Part shown: piece after piece, positions 6,825 to 13,769 of the stretch
Position numbering within the stretch: the stretch's first letter is position 1
Layout: every line of letters begins with the position of its first letter
Origin: CAZSPL01 sp964608735
Lineage (GTDB): Bacteria > JAJVIF01 > JAPKYR01 > CAZSPL01
Reading direction: 5' to 3'
Assembly: GCA_964608735.1 (NCBI GenBank)
Contig: CAZSPL010000093.1
Location: forward strand, 1-13,769
Length of the DNA: 13,769 nucleotides
The notes under the pieces: model-generated
Database searches by the model: none
Seen by the model: only the letters and a program-made list of their open reading frames with translations
What the model was told of the DNA's origin: nothing
Made by a program: the position numbers and the translations under genes

Positions 6825-9800
6825 TCAGTCAATCCTGAAAATATGCAGGCCACACCAGTAATCGCTGATATAGACATGCCCGTCATATACGACTACATTC
6901 TGAGCATTACCCGGCGTATCGGCGGATGCGACGATGTGGGCCGAGTCAAGTGGGTTGATGAGGCACAACTGCACTCCCGCCTCGCCGTCCGCGACAATGG
7001 CATAATCGCCAAAAACCGTGACGCCATAGGCGAATCCGGGGGTGTCGAGGGTATTAATCAACTCCGGTTGCTCGGGATCGGAGATATCGACGATATTCAG
7101 GCCGTCATCCCCACCGGCGAGATATGCATACTGCCCCTGGATATCGATTCCATAGCTGTCGCCGGTGCCGTAGAGCCCCCCCACATAGGACGCGTCTTCA
7201 GGATCGGTGATATCGAATATTCTTAATGCGCATCCATCGGCGATGGCAACACATAAATAATCGCCCGCAAACGCAAGGTCGAATGCATGCAAACCGGCGC
7301 CAAGGTCGAAAACGGAATGCGCCGAGCCGGGTGGATCGATATCGATTATCTCAAGCTCTCCACCGCTTGTCAGCACGTACGCATAGCCGTCCTTCACGCC
7401 GACAACATAAGCCCAGTTGGTTGTGTCGACCGAATTGATGATATATGCCGAGTCCAGGGGGGAAATATCGACTATCTGCAAGCCCTTATGCCTTGCCCCG
7501 ATATAGGCATACTCGCCGGTTGGAAAAACACTGTAAGTCACCGCGGGGATATCAAGCGATTTGAGGTGTTGCGGCGATTGGGGGTCGGAGATATCATAGA
7601 CTTTCATGCCCGCATCGAGGCTCGCGATATAGGCTTTGTCGTCCAGGATATTGAGCTCGTTTGTGTATGCCGGGGATTGAATTGTATTCACGATATCGCC
7701 GGTCGAGCCGGGAAGCAACTCCATTGTCACAACGCCTTCTTTCTGGACGCCGCCATAAGCATAGCCACCGGCGGCACACAAGCCGCCGGCGGGCCCGGAC
7801 AGGTATATTGTATTCTCAACATGCATTGCCTCGACCGGGTCGACGTCGATGATATCGATGCATCCGTTGTGCGCCGCCGCTATCAGGTAGCCTTCTATCA
7901 TCGAAATCCCGATGACATTTTCCCCGTCCATAAGGCTGAATTCCTTGATGACATGTGCCGATTCGGGAATCGAGATGTCCACGAGTTCAAGCCATCCGTA
8001 CTCAAGGCCGACCAGGGCTATATTGTCCTTTATTAGCATGCATCGAGGCTTCGCTTCGAGGTCGACCGTATGCACGACCGAAGGCGCTTCTGGAACATTG
8101 ATATCGATAATGCTCAGGCGAAAATCGTCAGCGTGCGCGGCATAGACATAATTCCCCTGGATTTCGATATCGTTCATGGTGGTGGACATTTCCAAGGATC
8201 CCACTACCTCGGCGGTTTCGGGCGGGTCTATGTCGATGACCTGTATCGTATCAAAGAGATAGATACTCGCATATGCATAGCCGTCAGCGGCCCCAAGGCA
8301 TACGGCAAGGCCGGGAAGTCCGACGGAACCGGCGATGTACTCGGAGCCCGGCGTGTCGACATCGATGATATACATGCTCTCTTCCCCGGAAACGCAAGCA
8401 TACGAATCCCACAACGCTACATGGGATGCCCCCGAGGGGGTCGGAACAACATTCACGAAATCCTCCGAACCCGGGGTGGAAATGTCTATCACACCAAGGC
8501 CGGCTTCGCCGAGAGCTGAGTAGACGAGGCTGCCTGACAGGTCCATATCGCGCACATCATCGGGTGTTTCCAGGACACTGATAACCTTGGCGGATTCCGG
8601 CGACGCGACATCGACGACATGCAATCCGCCGTTGCCGTCGGCGAGATAGGCATATCCGTCCGCCACGGCGCATTCCAGCGCGGTCCCGGGAGTGGCGATG
8701 CTGTTCACCAGTTTGGCGGCACCGATGTCGACGATGTGCAGCCCGGTCTCCTCGCCGGTTAGAAATGCATAATTGCCGAAAACAGTCACTCGCTCGCAAT
8801 CAGGAGTATAAACGACATTTTCAGCGAACGCCGATTCGGGGGATGTTATGTCGACAATGACGAGACCGTGCTGGTAGTCGGCGACATACGCGTAATCGCC
8901 GGAAACGGCAACCCCATAAGCGCAATTGGAGTACGGTAGTTTTGCCTGTTGCACCATGTGCGCGCTTTCGGGAGGGTCTATGTCTATCACCAGCAGGCCT
9001 TCTCCCGTATCGGCGACATAGGCATAACCGTCGGAAACCGCAACCTCATGAGCCCAGCTCTGGGTGTCCACCGTTGTAATCAGGAAAGCGGATTCGGGAG
9101 TGGAAACATCGAAGATACGCAGTCCCACGCCATCATCTATAATGTACGCATAATTGCCCGATACGTTGATGCCGGTTGGATACAAGGGGGCCTCGAACGA
9201 GCCGACGACATGTGCCGACTCGGGCGGATCGATATCGATGATGTTGACGGTGTATTGAAAGGTAATCGCATAGGCGTATGAGCCCTCGACATCGATATCC
9301 GATATTCTATCCGGCAATTCCACCGAATTCACCCACAGCGGATGCACCGGGTCGGTGATGTCATAGATATGCAGCCCGTTATGTCCCGCCCCGACATAGA
9401 GGTAATTCCCCTCGACGCATACCTGCCTCGGTTCGAGGTTCAGCCATGGCGGCGTGACGTCGGTCAATGTCGGATGCGGGCCGCCGGAAACGGTTATCTC
9501 AACGTATTGGTAAAGCAACAAGCCGCCGGAATCGGATGACGCGGCGCTGAGAAGGAACTCATATTCGCCGGCTCCGAGCGACTCCGCATTCGCAAGCGTG
9601 CCATTCCATGTGTAATAGTTTTCTTTGGTGAGCGCGGTTGTTTCCTGCCCGGTGAGCGCCTGCGCGTGAAGGAGCACCTCGCTCTGGTCGAATTGCCAAT
9701 CGAGCACGTGGACGCTTACGATGACCTGCGAGCCCGGGTCGTCATACAGATCGCCGTATTGCATGAAATCCTCGATCGCGTACGGCTCTTTGCAGTTGCC

Positions 9801-10415
9801 GGGCCAGGAGATGTCGACCGCGAAGGTGATATCGTTCCAGTGCGGCGGGATGGGGAAGTAGACGAGATAATTTTCGGTGTGTGATGCGTCACCCGCGAAG
9901 AGCCTTTTCGGTTGGCCCTTGGCGAACGCGCGGAACGGATTGATGTCCTGTCCGCCGAGCATATCCCAAAGGGCGGTCCACGCATCGGCGTTGCGAAGCT
10001 CGTGCCCGTATTCGTTCGTATAGAGGATGCCGCGGACATCGTAGACATTCACCACGGTGGGATTCCGGAGGGTGACATCGGCGTCGAGGATACGGGTCAC
10101 CGGGTCGAACGAGTTGACATGAATCGCGAGGCAGTCGTCGCAGTCCGGGGGAAGCAGCCAGTCGGTGATGGCATAATGCGTGTCGGCTGTCCGAAGGGGC
10201 GTGACGGTTATCTCGTATGTCGCCGGATCGAATCCGATATTCCAGATGCCCCAAATCTTATGGCCGGATGCCGCTTCGCGCGTCGCCTCGATATCTACGG
10301 CATCCACCGGCTCGACCGGATTACCAGCATTGCCCGAGCAACCGGAAAGCATCAGCCCCGCCAAAAGGAAGATGACGGTCGCTCGACAGAATCCGGAGAT
10401 AAAGATGTTTTTCAT
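6825..10415 (-). CDS. Giant LVIVD-repeat lipoprotein B (no TIG domain, 21 propeller units)
   Basis: 1196 residues, the largest of three paralogues. The signal peptide ends in a canonical lipobox LSGC (Cys26), so lipid anchoring is well supported. Residues ~53-255 are the same unrecognised domain as in A and C: CDDC (Cys92/Cys95), DPVTRILDADVTLRNP, YDVRGILY, GHELRNADAW, INPFRAFAKG, HTENYLVY, WPGNCKEPYAI. Residues ~256-312 look like an Ig-type beta domain (GAGEYEFLLSAAS). The IPT/TIG domain of A and C is absent; the chain passes straight to TPPWLNLEP and a repeat array (residues ~330-1196) in which I count 21 LVIVD-type units, ending GLHIFRID. GAGGGG (10425-10430) lies 9 nt before the ATG. It follows lipoprotein C by 117 bp and ends before an intrinsic terminator. 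Function unknown; an extracytoplasmic binding or scaffold role is inferred. Confidence 0.94.
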   Translation of the reverse strand: MKNIFISGFCRATVIFLLAGLMLSGCSGNAGNPVEPVDAVDIEATREAASGHKIWGIWNIGFDPATYEITVTPLRTADTHYAITDWLLPPDCDDCLAIHVNSFDPVTRILDADVTLRNPTVVNVYDVRGILYTNEYGHELRNADAWTALWDMLGGQDINPFRAFAKGQPKRLFAGDASHTENYLVYFPIPPHWNDITFAVDISWPGNCKEPYAIEDFMQYGDLYDDPGSQVIVSVHVLDWQFDQSEVLLHAQALTGQETTALTKENYYTWNGTLANAESLGAGEYEFLLSAASSDSGGLLLYQYVEITVSGGPHPTLTDVTPPWLNLEPRQVCVEGNYLYVGAGHNGLHIYDITDPVHPLWVNSVELPDRISDIDVEGSYAYAITFQYTVNIIDIDPPESAHVVGSFEAPLYPTGINVSGNYAYIIDDGVGLRIFDVSTPESAFLITTVDTQSWAHEVAVSDGYAYVADTGEGLLVIDIDPPESAHMVQQAKLPYSNCAYGVAVSGDYAYVADYQHGLVIVDITSPESAFAENVVYTPDCERVTVFGNYAFLTGEETGLHIVDIGAAKLVNSIATPGTALECAVADGYAYLADGNGGLHVVDVASPESAKVISVLETPDDVRDMDLSGSLVYSALGEAGLGVIDISTPGSEDFVNVVPTPSGASHVALWDSYACVSGEESMYIIDVDTPGSEYIAGSVGLPGLAVCLGAADGYAYASIYLFDTIQVIDIDPPETAEVVGSLEMSTTMNDIEIQGNYVYAAHADDFRLSIIDINVPEAPSVVHTVDLEAKPRCMLIKDNIALVGLEYGWLELVDISIPESAHVIKEFSLMDGENVIGISMIEGYLIAAAHNGCIDIIDVDPVEAMHVENTIYLSGPAGGLCAAGGYAYGGVQKEGVVTMELLPGSTGDIVNTIQSPAYTNELNILDDKAYIASLDAGMKVYDISDPQSPQHLKSLDIPAVTYSVFPTGEYAYIGARHKGLQIVDISPLDSAYIINSVDTTNWAYVVGVKDGYAYVLTSGGELEIIDIDPPGSAHSVFDLGAGLHAFDLAFAGDYLCVAIADGCALRIFDITDPEDASYVGGLYGTGDSYGIDIQGQYAYLAGGDDGLNIVDISDPEQPELINTLDTPGFAYGVTVFGDYAIVADGEAGVQLCLINPLDSAHIVASADTPGNAQNVVVYDGHVYISDYWCGLHIFRID
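6828..9428 (-). repeat. 21 x ~42-aa LVIVD propeller-repeat coding array (lipoprotein B)
   Basis: Third-strand motifs in order: NGLHIYDI, YTVNIIDI, VGLRIFDV, EGLLVIDI, HGLVIVDI, TGLHIVDI, GGLHVVDV, AGLGVIDI, ESMYIIDV, DTIQVIDI, RLSIIDI, GWLELVDI, GCIDIIDV, GVVTMEL, AGMKVYDI, KGLQIVDI, GELEIIDI, CALRIFDI, DGLNIVDI, AGVQLCLI, CGLHIFRI. The middle third (units 9-14) is the most divergent; unit 6 has a shortened loop before its fourth strand. Confidence 0.85.
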
Positions 10416-10451
10416 GATGACAAGCCCCTCAATACGCCGACCTCCGTTGTG

Positions 10452-10530
10452 GCCGGATATTCAGTAATTAACGGGGAGTAAAAAAGCCTGATGGGACGCT
10501 ATTAATTTACCATGACTCGGAGTATCCGGC
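10452..10530. repeat. Spaced 8-bp inverted repeat in the B/C gap
   Basis: GCCGGATA (10452-10459) and TATCCGGC (10523-10530) are perfect inverted copies 63 bp apart, in the 117-bp gap between lipoproteins C and B. With flanks, 11 of 13 positions match. The gap also holds an AT-rich core with a run of six A (10482-10487). No convincing promoter or terminator was found in it. Role unknown. Confidence 0.4.
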
Positions 10531-10532
10531 AA

Positions 10533-13529
10533 CTACCACAGCTGGATTATACGCAGGCCGCCGGATTCGGCGGCGATGTAGGCGTAGTTGGCATCGACGG
10601 CGATCGCGCGCGCGACGCCCGGCACATTCAATCCGGCAAGGAGATACGCCGAGCCGACGGGGTCGACATCGATTATCCGCAGCCCGCTGCCGTATCCATC
10701 GGCGACATATGCGTAACCGTTGGCAACGACCACATCGCGCGCCGTCCACACCGTGGGCACGTTGTTGACGAAAGACGCATTCTCCGGCGGGTCGATGACA
10801 AGTATCTCCAGTCCGTTTGTGTCATCGGCGACAAAGGCGTAGCCGCCGGCGACCGCAATCCCGCGGGCGTCGCCTGTCGTATCAACCGTTTTAATCACGC
10901 TCGCGTTATCCACGGGGTCGATGTCGATTATCCGCACGCCGTCGAAATCATCGGCGATATACGCATAGCCCGAATCGACCGCCACGGCGTATGCCTGCGA
11001 CGTGGCGACCGTTTTCACGACCGATGCGCTGCTTATCGGGTCGACATCGATTATCGCGAGCCCGCCGCTTCCGTCGGCGACATATGCGTAGCCGTTTTCA
11101 TATGCCACATCCCACGCATGCCCGCCAGTATCTACGGTCTTCAGGAGGCTTATTAAATACGGTGGGTCGATATCGAACACGACAAGCCCCGCGCTGCCCG
11201 CCGCCGCGTAGGCAAGCCCGTCGGCGACGGCAATCCCGTATGACTGCCCCGGGCCGTTGAGCTGGTCGGCGAACGCGGCGTTCTCGGGCGGGTCGACAAG
11301 CACGATATGCGTGCCGGCGTTGAAGTTGCTGAGGTATGCATAGCCGTTGCCGGTATCGATGCCGGTCGCGTATCCCGCGGTCGGCGCGATGCCGACAATC
11401 TGCGGGTCGTCGATGGCAGCGACGTCGATAAAATACAAACCCGCCTGCGAATCGGCGAGAAGCACATAATCACCGTTAACATCAAGATTCGACGGGTTTC
11501 CCGGCGACTCGACATACGTCACGACTTCGGCGGATTCCGGCGGGTCGACATTGATGATGTACAGCCCGACATTGGCGTCCGCAACGAACGCATGCCCGTT
11601 CGAAACGTTAACCTTGTATGCCACGCCCGATGTATCAACCGTATTGATGATATCCGCCGATGACGGCGGGTTGATTTTGACAATCTGGATACCCTCGTAT
11701 TTCACGGCGAGGTATGCATAGTCCCCTTCGACGAAAACTCCTTCGCAGTCGTCGGCGGTACCCACTGATTTGACGATCGCCGCCGTTTCGGGCGGATCGA
11801 TGTTGACTATATGGAATCCCCCGGCTTCATCGGCGATACCCGCGTAGCCGCCCTGCACGGCGACGTCGACCGAGTTGCCGATGGTCGAGACGGTTTTCAC
11901 TACGTGTGCATCGCCGACTGGGTCGATATCGATAATCCGCAGGCCGGAGTTGTAATCGGCGACATATGCGTAGCCGCCGTCTACGCATACCGCGCGGGCA
12001 TTGGTAGTATCCACGGTATTCTCGACCGATGCGGAATCCACCGGGTCGACATCCACGATTGCAAGCCCGGCATCGCCCATCGCGACGAACGCGTAGCCGT
12101 CCGCGAAGTCCACATCTTCGGCATCGCCGTCGGTCTCCACGCGAATCAGCCATTCCGGGTCGCTCGCGGTGGAGATATCGAAGATATGCAGGCCATTCAC
12201 ATCGGCGGCGACATAGGCGTACTGGTCTTCATATGCCACGCCGTTGGGCGAGAAATTCAGCCAGTCGGGGGTGACTTCGACGGGATTGTCCGGAACCGGC
12301 GCTTCTATTTCGAAAAGCCCCGCTCCGGAGCCGGATGGCCCGCTGCCGTTGACGACGACAACATCGTACAGGCCGATGTTCGCTCCGGGCGGGATGTTGA
12401 TATCGCAGGTGATGGAATTCGCGCTGCCCACGTTGACATTGTCGGCTGGGATATCCGGTTCGCCGGACATCCTGAGCTTCGCCTGGGCGCCGGGGCCGTT
12501 GAAATTATCTCCGGTGATTTCGACGCCGGTCAGTTCAGCGCCCGCTTGCGCGTGGTTGGGATTTATCGCGAAAACTTCCGGCTGTATCGCCTCGACCACC
12601 GTGATGGTCACATAATCGTACAATGCCAGTTCGCCCGAATTCGCCGATGTCGCGATGATCCTCGCGGTATATTCCCCCTCCGGCGCGCCCATGTTGTTCG
12701 GCAGGCCGAGCATCCAGTTGACGCCGCTCGCCGGTTCGAACGATGTGAAATCCTCGCCGGTAATCTCAGGCGCGGCGATTTGCACCGAGTCGACATCGTC
12801 CTGCCAGTCGAGCACCGCGACAACCAGTCCCGCGGTGGCGCCTTCGTATGTATACAAATCGGTTAATTGCGAGAAACTCTGTATCGAGTACGGCTCCTTC
12901 GCGCTGCCGGGCCAGGATACATCGGCGGCGACGACAATCTCCTTATATAGCGGCGGCTGAGGAATATAGACGATGTAGTTCTCGGTATGCTGCGCGGAGC
13001 CCGCGAAATAGCGGCTGTCTTCATCCTTGGCGAATGCCTTGAACGGGTTTATTTCGCCGCCGACGGGAATGTCGTGGAGCGCGGTCCAGTCATCGGGATT
13101 CCGAAGCTCGTGACCGTACCCGGTTTCGAAGAGGATTCCGCGCACATCATATCCGCCGACCGGAGTCGGATTTTTGAGCGTCACGTCGGTGTCGATGATA
13201 CGGGTGACCGGGTCCCATGAATTGACGGTGATAACGATGCAGTCCGGGCACCCGGGCGGAACGAGGAAGTCGGTGATGTCCCAGTGCGGGTTTAGTGAGC
13301 GCGCGGGAACGGGGGTCGCTTCGAGCTTGTCGAAATCGAATTGGATGTTCCATATGCCCCAGAGGTAGCGTCCATTGTCGATTGACGGTGCTTTATCCGC
13401 GGGGAAATCCGCGATTAATGGCAATACGGGGGACGGTTCACCGGAGGAGCATCCGGTGGAAAGGTTTACGAAGATTATTAATATCGCGAAGAGGAACAGC
13501 GCTATGATAAAGCCCTCAAGGCGCAGCAT
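10533..13529 (-). CDS. Giant LVIVD-repeat lipoprotein C (TIG domain, 14 propeller units)
   Basis: 998 residues, same architecture as A. A long hydrophobic N-terminus (residues 7-21) ends NLSTGC, so Cys27 is the likely lipidated residue; Ser at -3 makes the lipobox imperfect. Residues ~55-258 are the shared domain: CPDC (Cys94/Cys97), DPVTRIIDTDVTLKNP, YDVRGILF, GHELRNPDDW, INPFKAFAKDE, HTENYIVY, WPGSAKEPYSI (the second Cys-containing site of A and B, NCK, is SAK here). An Ig-type beta segment (~260-312) and an IPT/TIG-like domain (~317-410, NPNHAQAGAELTGVEITGDN) follow, then TPDWLNFSP and 14 LVIVD-type units, ending GLRIIQLW. GGAGG (13536-13540) is 6 nt before the ATG but lies in a hairpin (13537-13550). 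Its repeats are the most uniform of the three, suggesting recent homogenisation. Function unknown. Confidence 0.94.
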   Translation of the reverse strand: MLRLEGFIIALFLFAILIIFVNLSTGCSSGEPSPVLPLIADFPADKAPSIDNGRYLWGIWNIQFDFDKLEATPVPARSLNPHWDITDFLVPPGCPDCIVITVNSWDPVTRIIDTDVTLKNPTPVGGYDVRGILFETGYGHELRNPDDWTALHDIPVGGEINPFKAFAKDEDSRYFAGSAQHTENYIVYIPQPPLYKEIVVAADVSWPGSAKEPYSIQSFSQLTDLYTYEGATAGLVVAVLDWQDDVDSVQIAAPEITGEDFTSFEPASGVNWMLGLPNNMGAPEGEYTARIIATSANSGELALYDYVTITVVEAIQPEVFAINPNHAQAGAELTGVEITGDNFNGPGAQAKLRMSGEPDIPADNVNVGSANSITCDINIPPGANIGLYDVVVVNGSGPSGSGAGLFEIEAPVPDNPVEVTPDWLNFSPNGVAYEDQYAYVAADVNGLHIFDISTASDPEWLIRVETDGDAEDVDFADGYAFVAMGDAGLAIVDVDPVDSASVENTVDTTNARAVCVDGGYAYVADYNSGLRIIDIDPVGDAHVVKTVSTIGNSVDVAVQGGYAGIADEAGGFHIVNIDPPETAAIVKSVGTADDCEGVFVEGDYAYLAVKYEGIQIVKINPPSSADIINTVDTSGVAYKVNVSNGHAFVADANVGLYIINVDPPESAEVVTYVESPGNPSNLDVNGDYVLLADSQAGLYFIDVAAIDDPQIVGIAPTAGYATGIDTGNGYAYLSNFNAGTHIVLVDPPENAAFADQLNGPGQSYGIAVADGLAYAAAGSAGLVVFDIDPPYLISLLKTVDTGGHAWDVAYENGYAYVADGSGGLAIIDVDPISSASVVKTVATSQAYAVAVDSGYAYIADDFDGVRIIDIDPVDNASVIKTVDTTGDARGIAVAGGYAFVADDTNGLEILVIDPPENASFVNNVPTVWTARDVVVANGYAYVADGYGSGLRIIDVDPVGSAYLLAGLNVPGVARAIAVDANYAYIAAESGGLRIIQLW
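10536..12245 (-). repeat. 14 x ~42-aa LVIVD propeller-repeat coding array (lipoprotein C)
   Basis: Third-strand motifs in order: NGLHIFDI, AGLAIVDV, SGLRIIDI, GGFHIVNI, EGIQIVKI, VGLYIINV, AGLYFIDV, AGTHIVLV, AGLVVFDI, GGLAIIDV, DGVRIIDI, NGLEILVI, SGLRIIDV, GGLRIIQL. Near-identity reaches the DNA: an 18-mer beginning GGGTCGACATCG occurs exactly at 10660-10677 and 11038-11055, within longer similar blocks. Confidence 0.85.
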
Positions 13530-13536
13530 AATATGC

Positions 13537-13550
13537 CTCCATACTTGGAG
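13537..13550 (-). promoter_or_regulatory. Hairpin overlapping the lipoprotein C ribosome binding site
   Basis: CTCCA (13537-13541) and TGGAG (13546-13550) form a perfect 5-bp stem with a 4-nt loop. On the minus-strand transcript it covers the GGAGG (13536-13540) of lipoprotein C and could limit ribosome access. The pairing is observed; the effect is inferred. Confidence 0.4.
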
Positions 13551-13555
13551 TCTTT

Positions 13556-13592
13556 TAGACGTCTATATAAGTATCTTAATTAAATTTAAAAT
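13556..13592 (-). promoter_or_regulatory. Palindrome and AT-rich upstream region of lipoprotein C
   Basis: TAGACGTCTA (13556-13565) is a perfect 10-bp palindrome, directly next to an almost pure A/T stretch (13564-13592) that on the minus strand holds TATATA- and GATACT-like -10 candidates. The position fits a promoter with an operator just downstream, but no -35 box is clear. Confidence 0.35.
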
Positions 13593-13601
13593 CGTTGCTC
13601 A

Positions 13602-13691
13602 CTTCGGGCGCCGCCCGGAGTCCGAAGGTATCATAGGGCCACAGGCAACCTGGGACCAGGGCTGCCTGGGATCGCGGGGTGCCAGCCCGCG
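13602..13691. repeat. Three consecutive GC-rich inverted repeats
   Basis: Hairpin 1: CTTCGGGC (13602-13609), 3-nt loop, GCCCGGAG (13613-13620), 8 bp including one G-T. Hairpin 2: CAGGCA (13642-13647) with TGCCTG (13663-13668), enclosing CCTG (13649-13652) with CAGG (13657-13660). Hairpin 3: CGCGGG (13673-13678) with CCCGCG (13686-13691), 7-nt loop. No open frame on either strand looks coding here. They may be parts of a structured RNA, a REP-like repeat or a terminator of a gene beyond the right edge. Confidence 0.5.
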
Positions 13692-13718
13692 GGATAAATA
13701 TGCATTACGCGTTTGGGT

Positions 13719-13769
13719 AGCGCGTATCTATTCGCACTCTTGTGCGACGGCGTAGCCGTGATGCGCGCT
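13719..13769. other. 51-nt three-way-junction inverted-repeat element at the right edge
   Basis: AGCGCGTATC (13719-13728) pairs with GATGCGCGCT (13760-13769), 10 bp with one G-T. Inside are two perfect hairpins: TCGCAC-TCTT-GTGCGA (13732-13747) and CGGC-GTA-GCCG (13748-13758). Together they form a three-way junction with only four unpaired junction bases. The left arm can alternatively pair as TACGCG (13706-13711) with CGCGTA (13721-13726), which excludes the outer stem. The element reaches the window end and may continue. Structured RNA or a mobile palindromic repeat are both possible. Confidence 0.5.

Noticed and set aside
10482..10500. Terminator for lipoprotein C at the T-run (minus strand)
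   Set aside because: Six T are present but the sequence before them offers only a ~3-bp stem.
11811..12866. 351-codon open frame on the plus strand, with a periodic VDIDN/GDICVA-like pattern
   Set aside because: It is wholly antisense to the lipoprotein C repeats and its periodicity is the shadow of the 126-bp repeat unit in GC-rich DNA. The same holds for the other long plus-strand frames in 3003-3665, 4359-4823, 7287-8036 and 10512-11156.
13706..13769. Integron attC site or tRNA-like cloverleaf
   Set aside because: No GTTRRRY/RYYYAAC core pair and no T-arm GTTCRA motif or CCA-type acceptor end can be found.

Overview
The window looks like a piece of chromosome from an uncultured, Gram-negative-type (diderm) bacterium. 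The reasons are three very large predicted lipoproteins with N-terminal lipobox-like signal peptides, mostly GC-rich DNA with GGAGG-type ribosome binding sites, and a bacterial tRNA-modification gene. I cannot name the phylum from sequence alone. No tRNA, rRNA, CRISPR array, transposase or phage gene is visible.

Layout, left to right. (1) 3-1379, plus strand: the 3' part of a gene for a BNR/sialidase-like protein, cut by the left edge; its base composition drops sharply from GC-rich to AT-rich near position 280-300. (2) 1415-1624, minus strand: an AT-rich 3' gene remnant with no start codon. (3) 1645-2676, minus: queA, the penultimate/last-step enzyme of queuosine synthesis. (4) 2739-5699, minus: giant lipoprotein A. 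(5) 5780-6619, minus: a tandem universal stress protein with its own extended -10 promoter, a structured leader made of three 19-bp tandem hairpin repeats plus a fourth hairpin, and an upstream intrinsic terminator that closes the preceding gene. (6) 6825-10415, minus: giant lipoprotein B. (7) 10533-13529, minus: giant lipoprotein C. (8) 13530-13769: non-coding DNA packed with inverted repeats, ending in a 51-nt element that folds into a near-perfect three-way junction.

The main theme is the paralogous family A/B/C. All three share a signal peptide, an unrecognised ~200-residue N-terminal domain with an invariant CxxC and long conserved motifs, and a C-terminal array of ~42-residue LVIVD-type beta-propeller repeats. 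By my count the arrays have 14, 21 and 14 units, all multiples of seven, which fits two, three and two seven-bladed propellers. A and C carry an IPT/TIG-like domain before the array; B lacks it and has seven more blades instead. They are probably surface-exposed or periplasmic-anchored scaffolds or binding proteins, but their ligand is unknown. The stress protein sits between two family members as an independently transcribed unit, so I see no evidence that it works with them.
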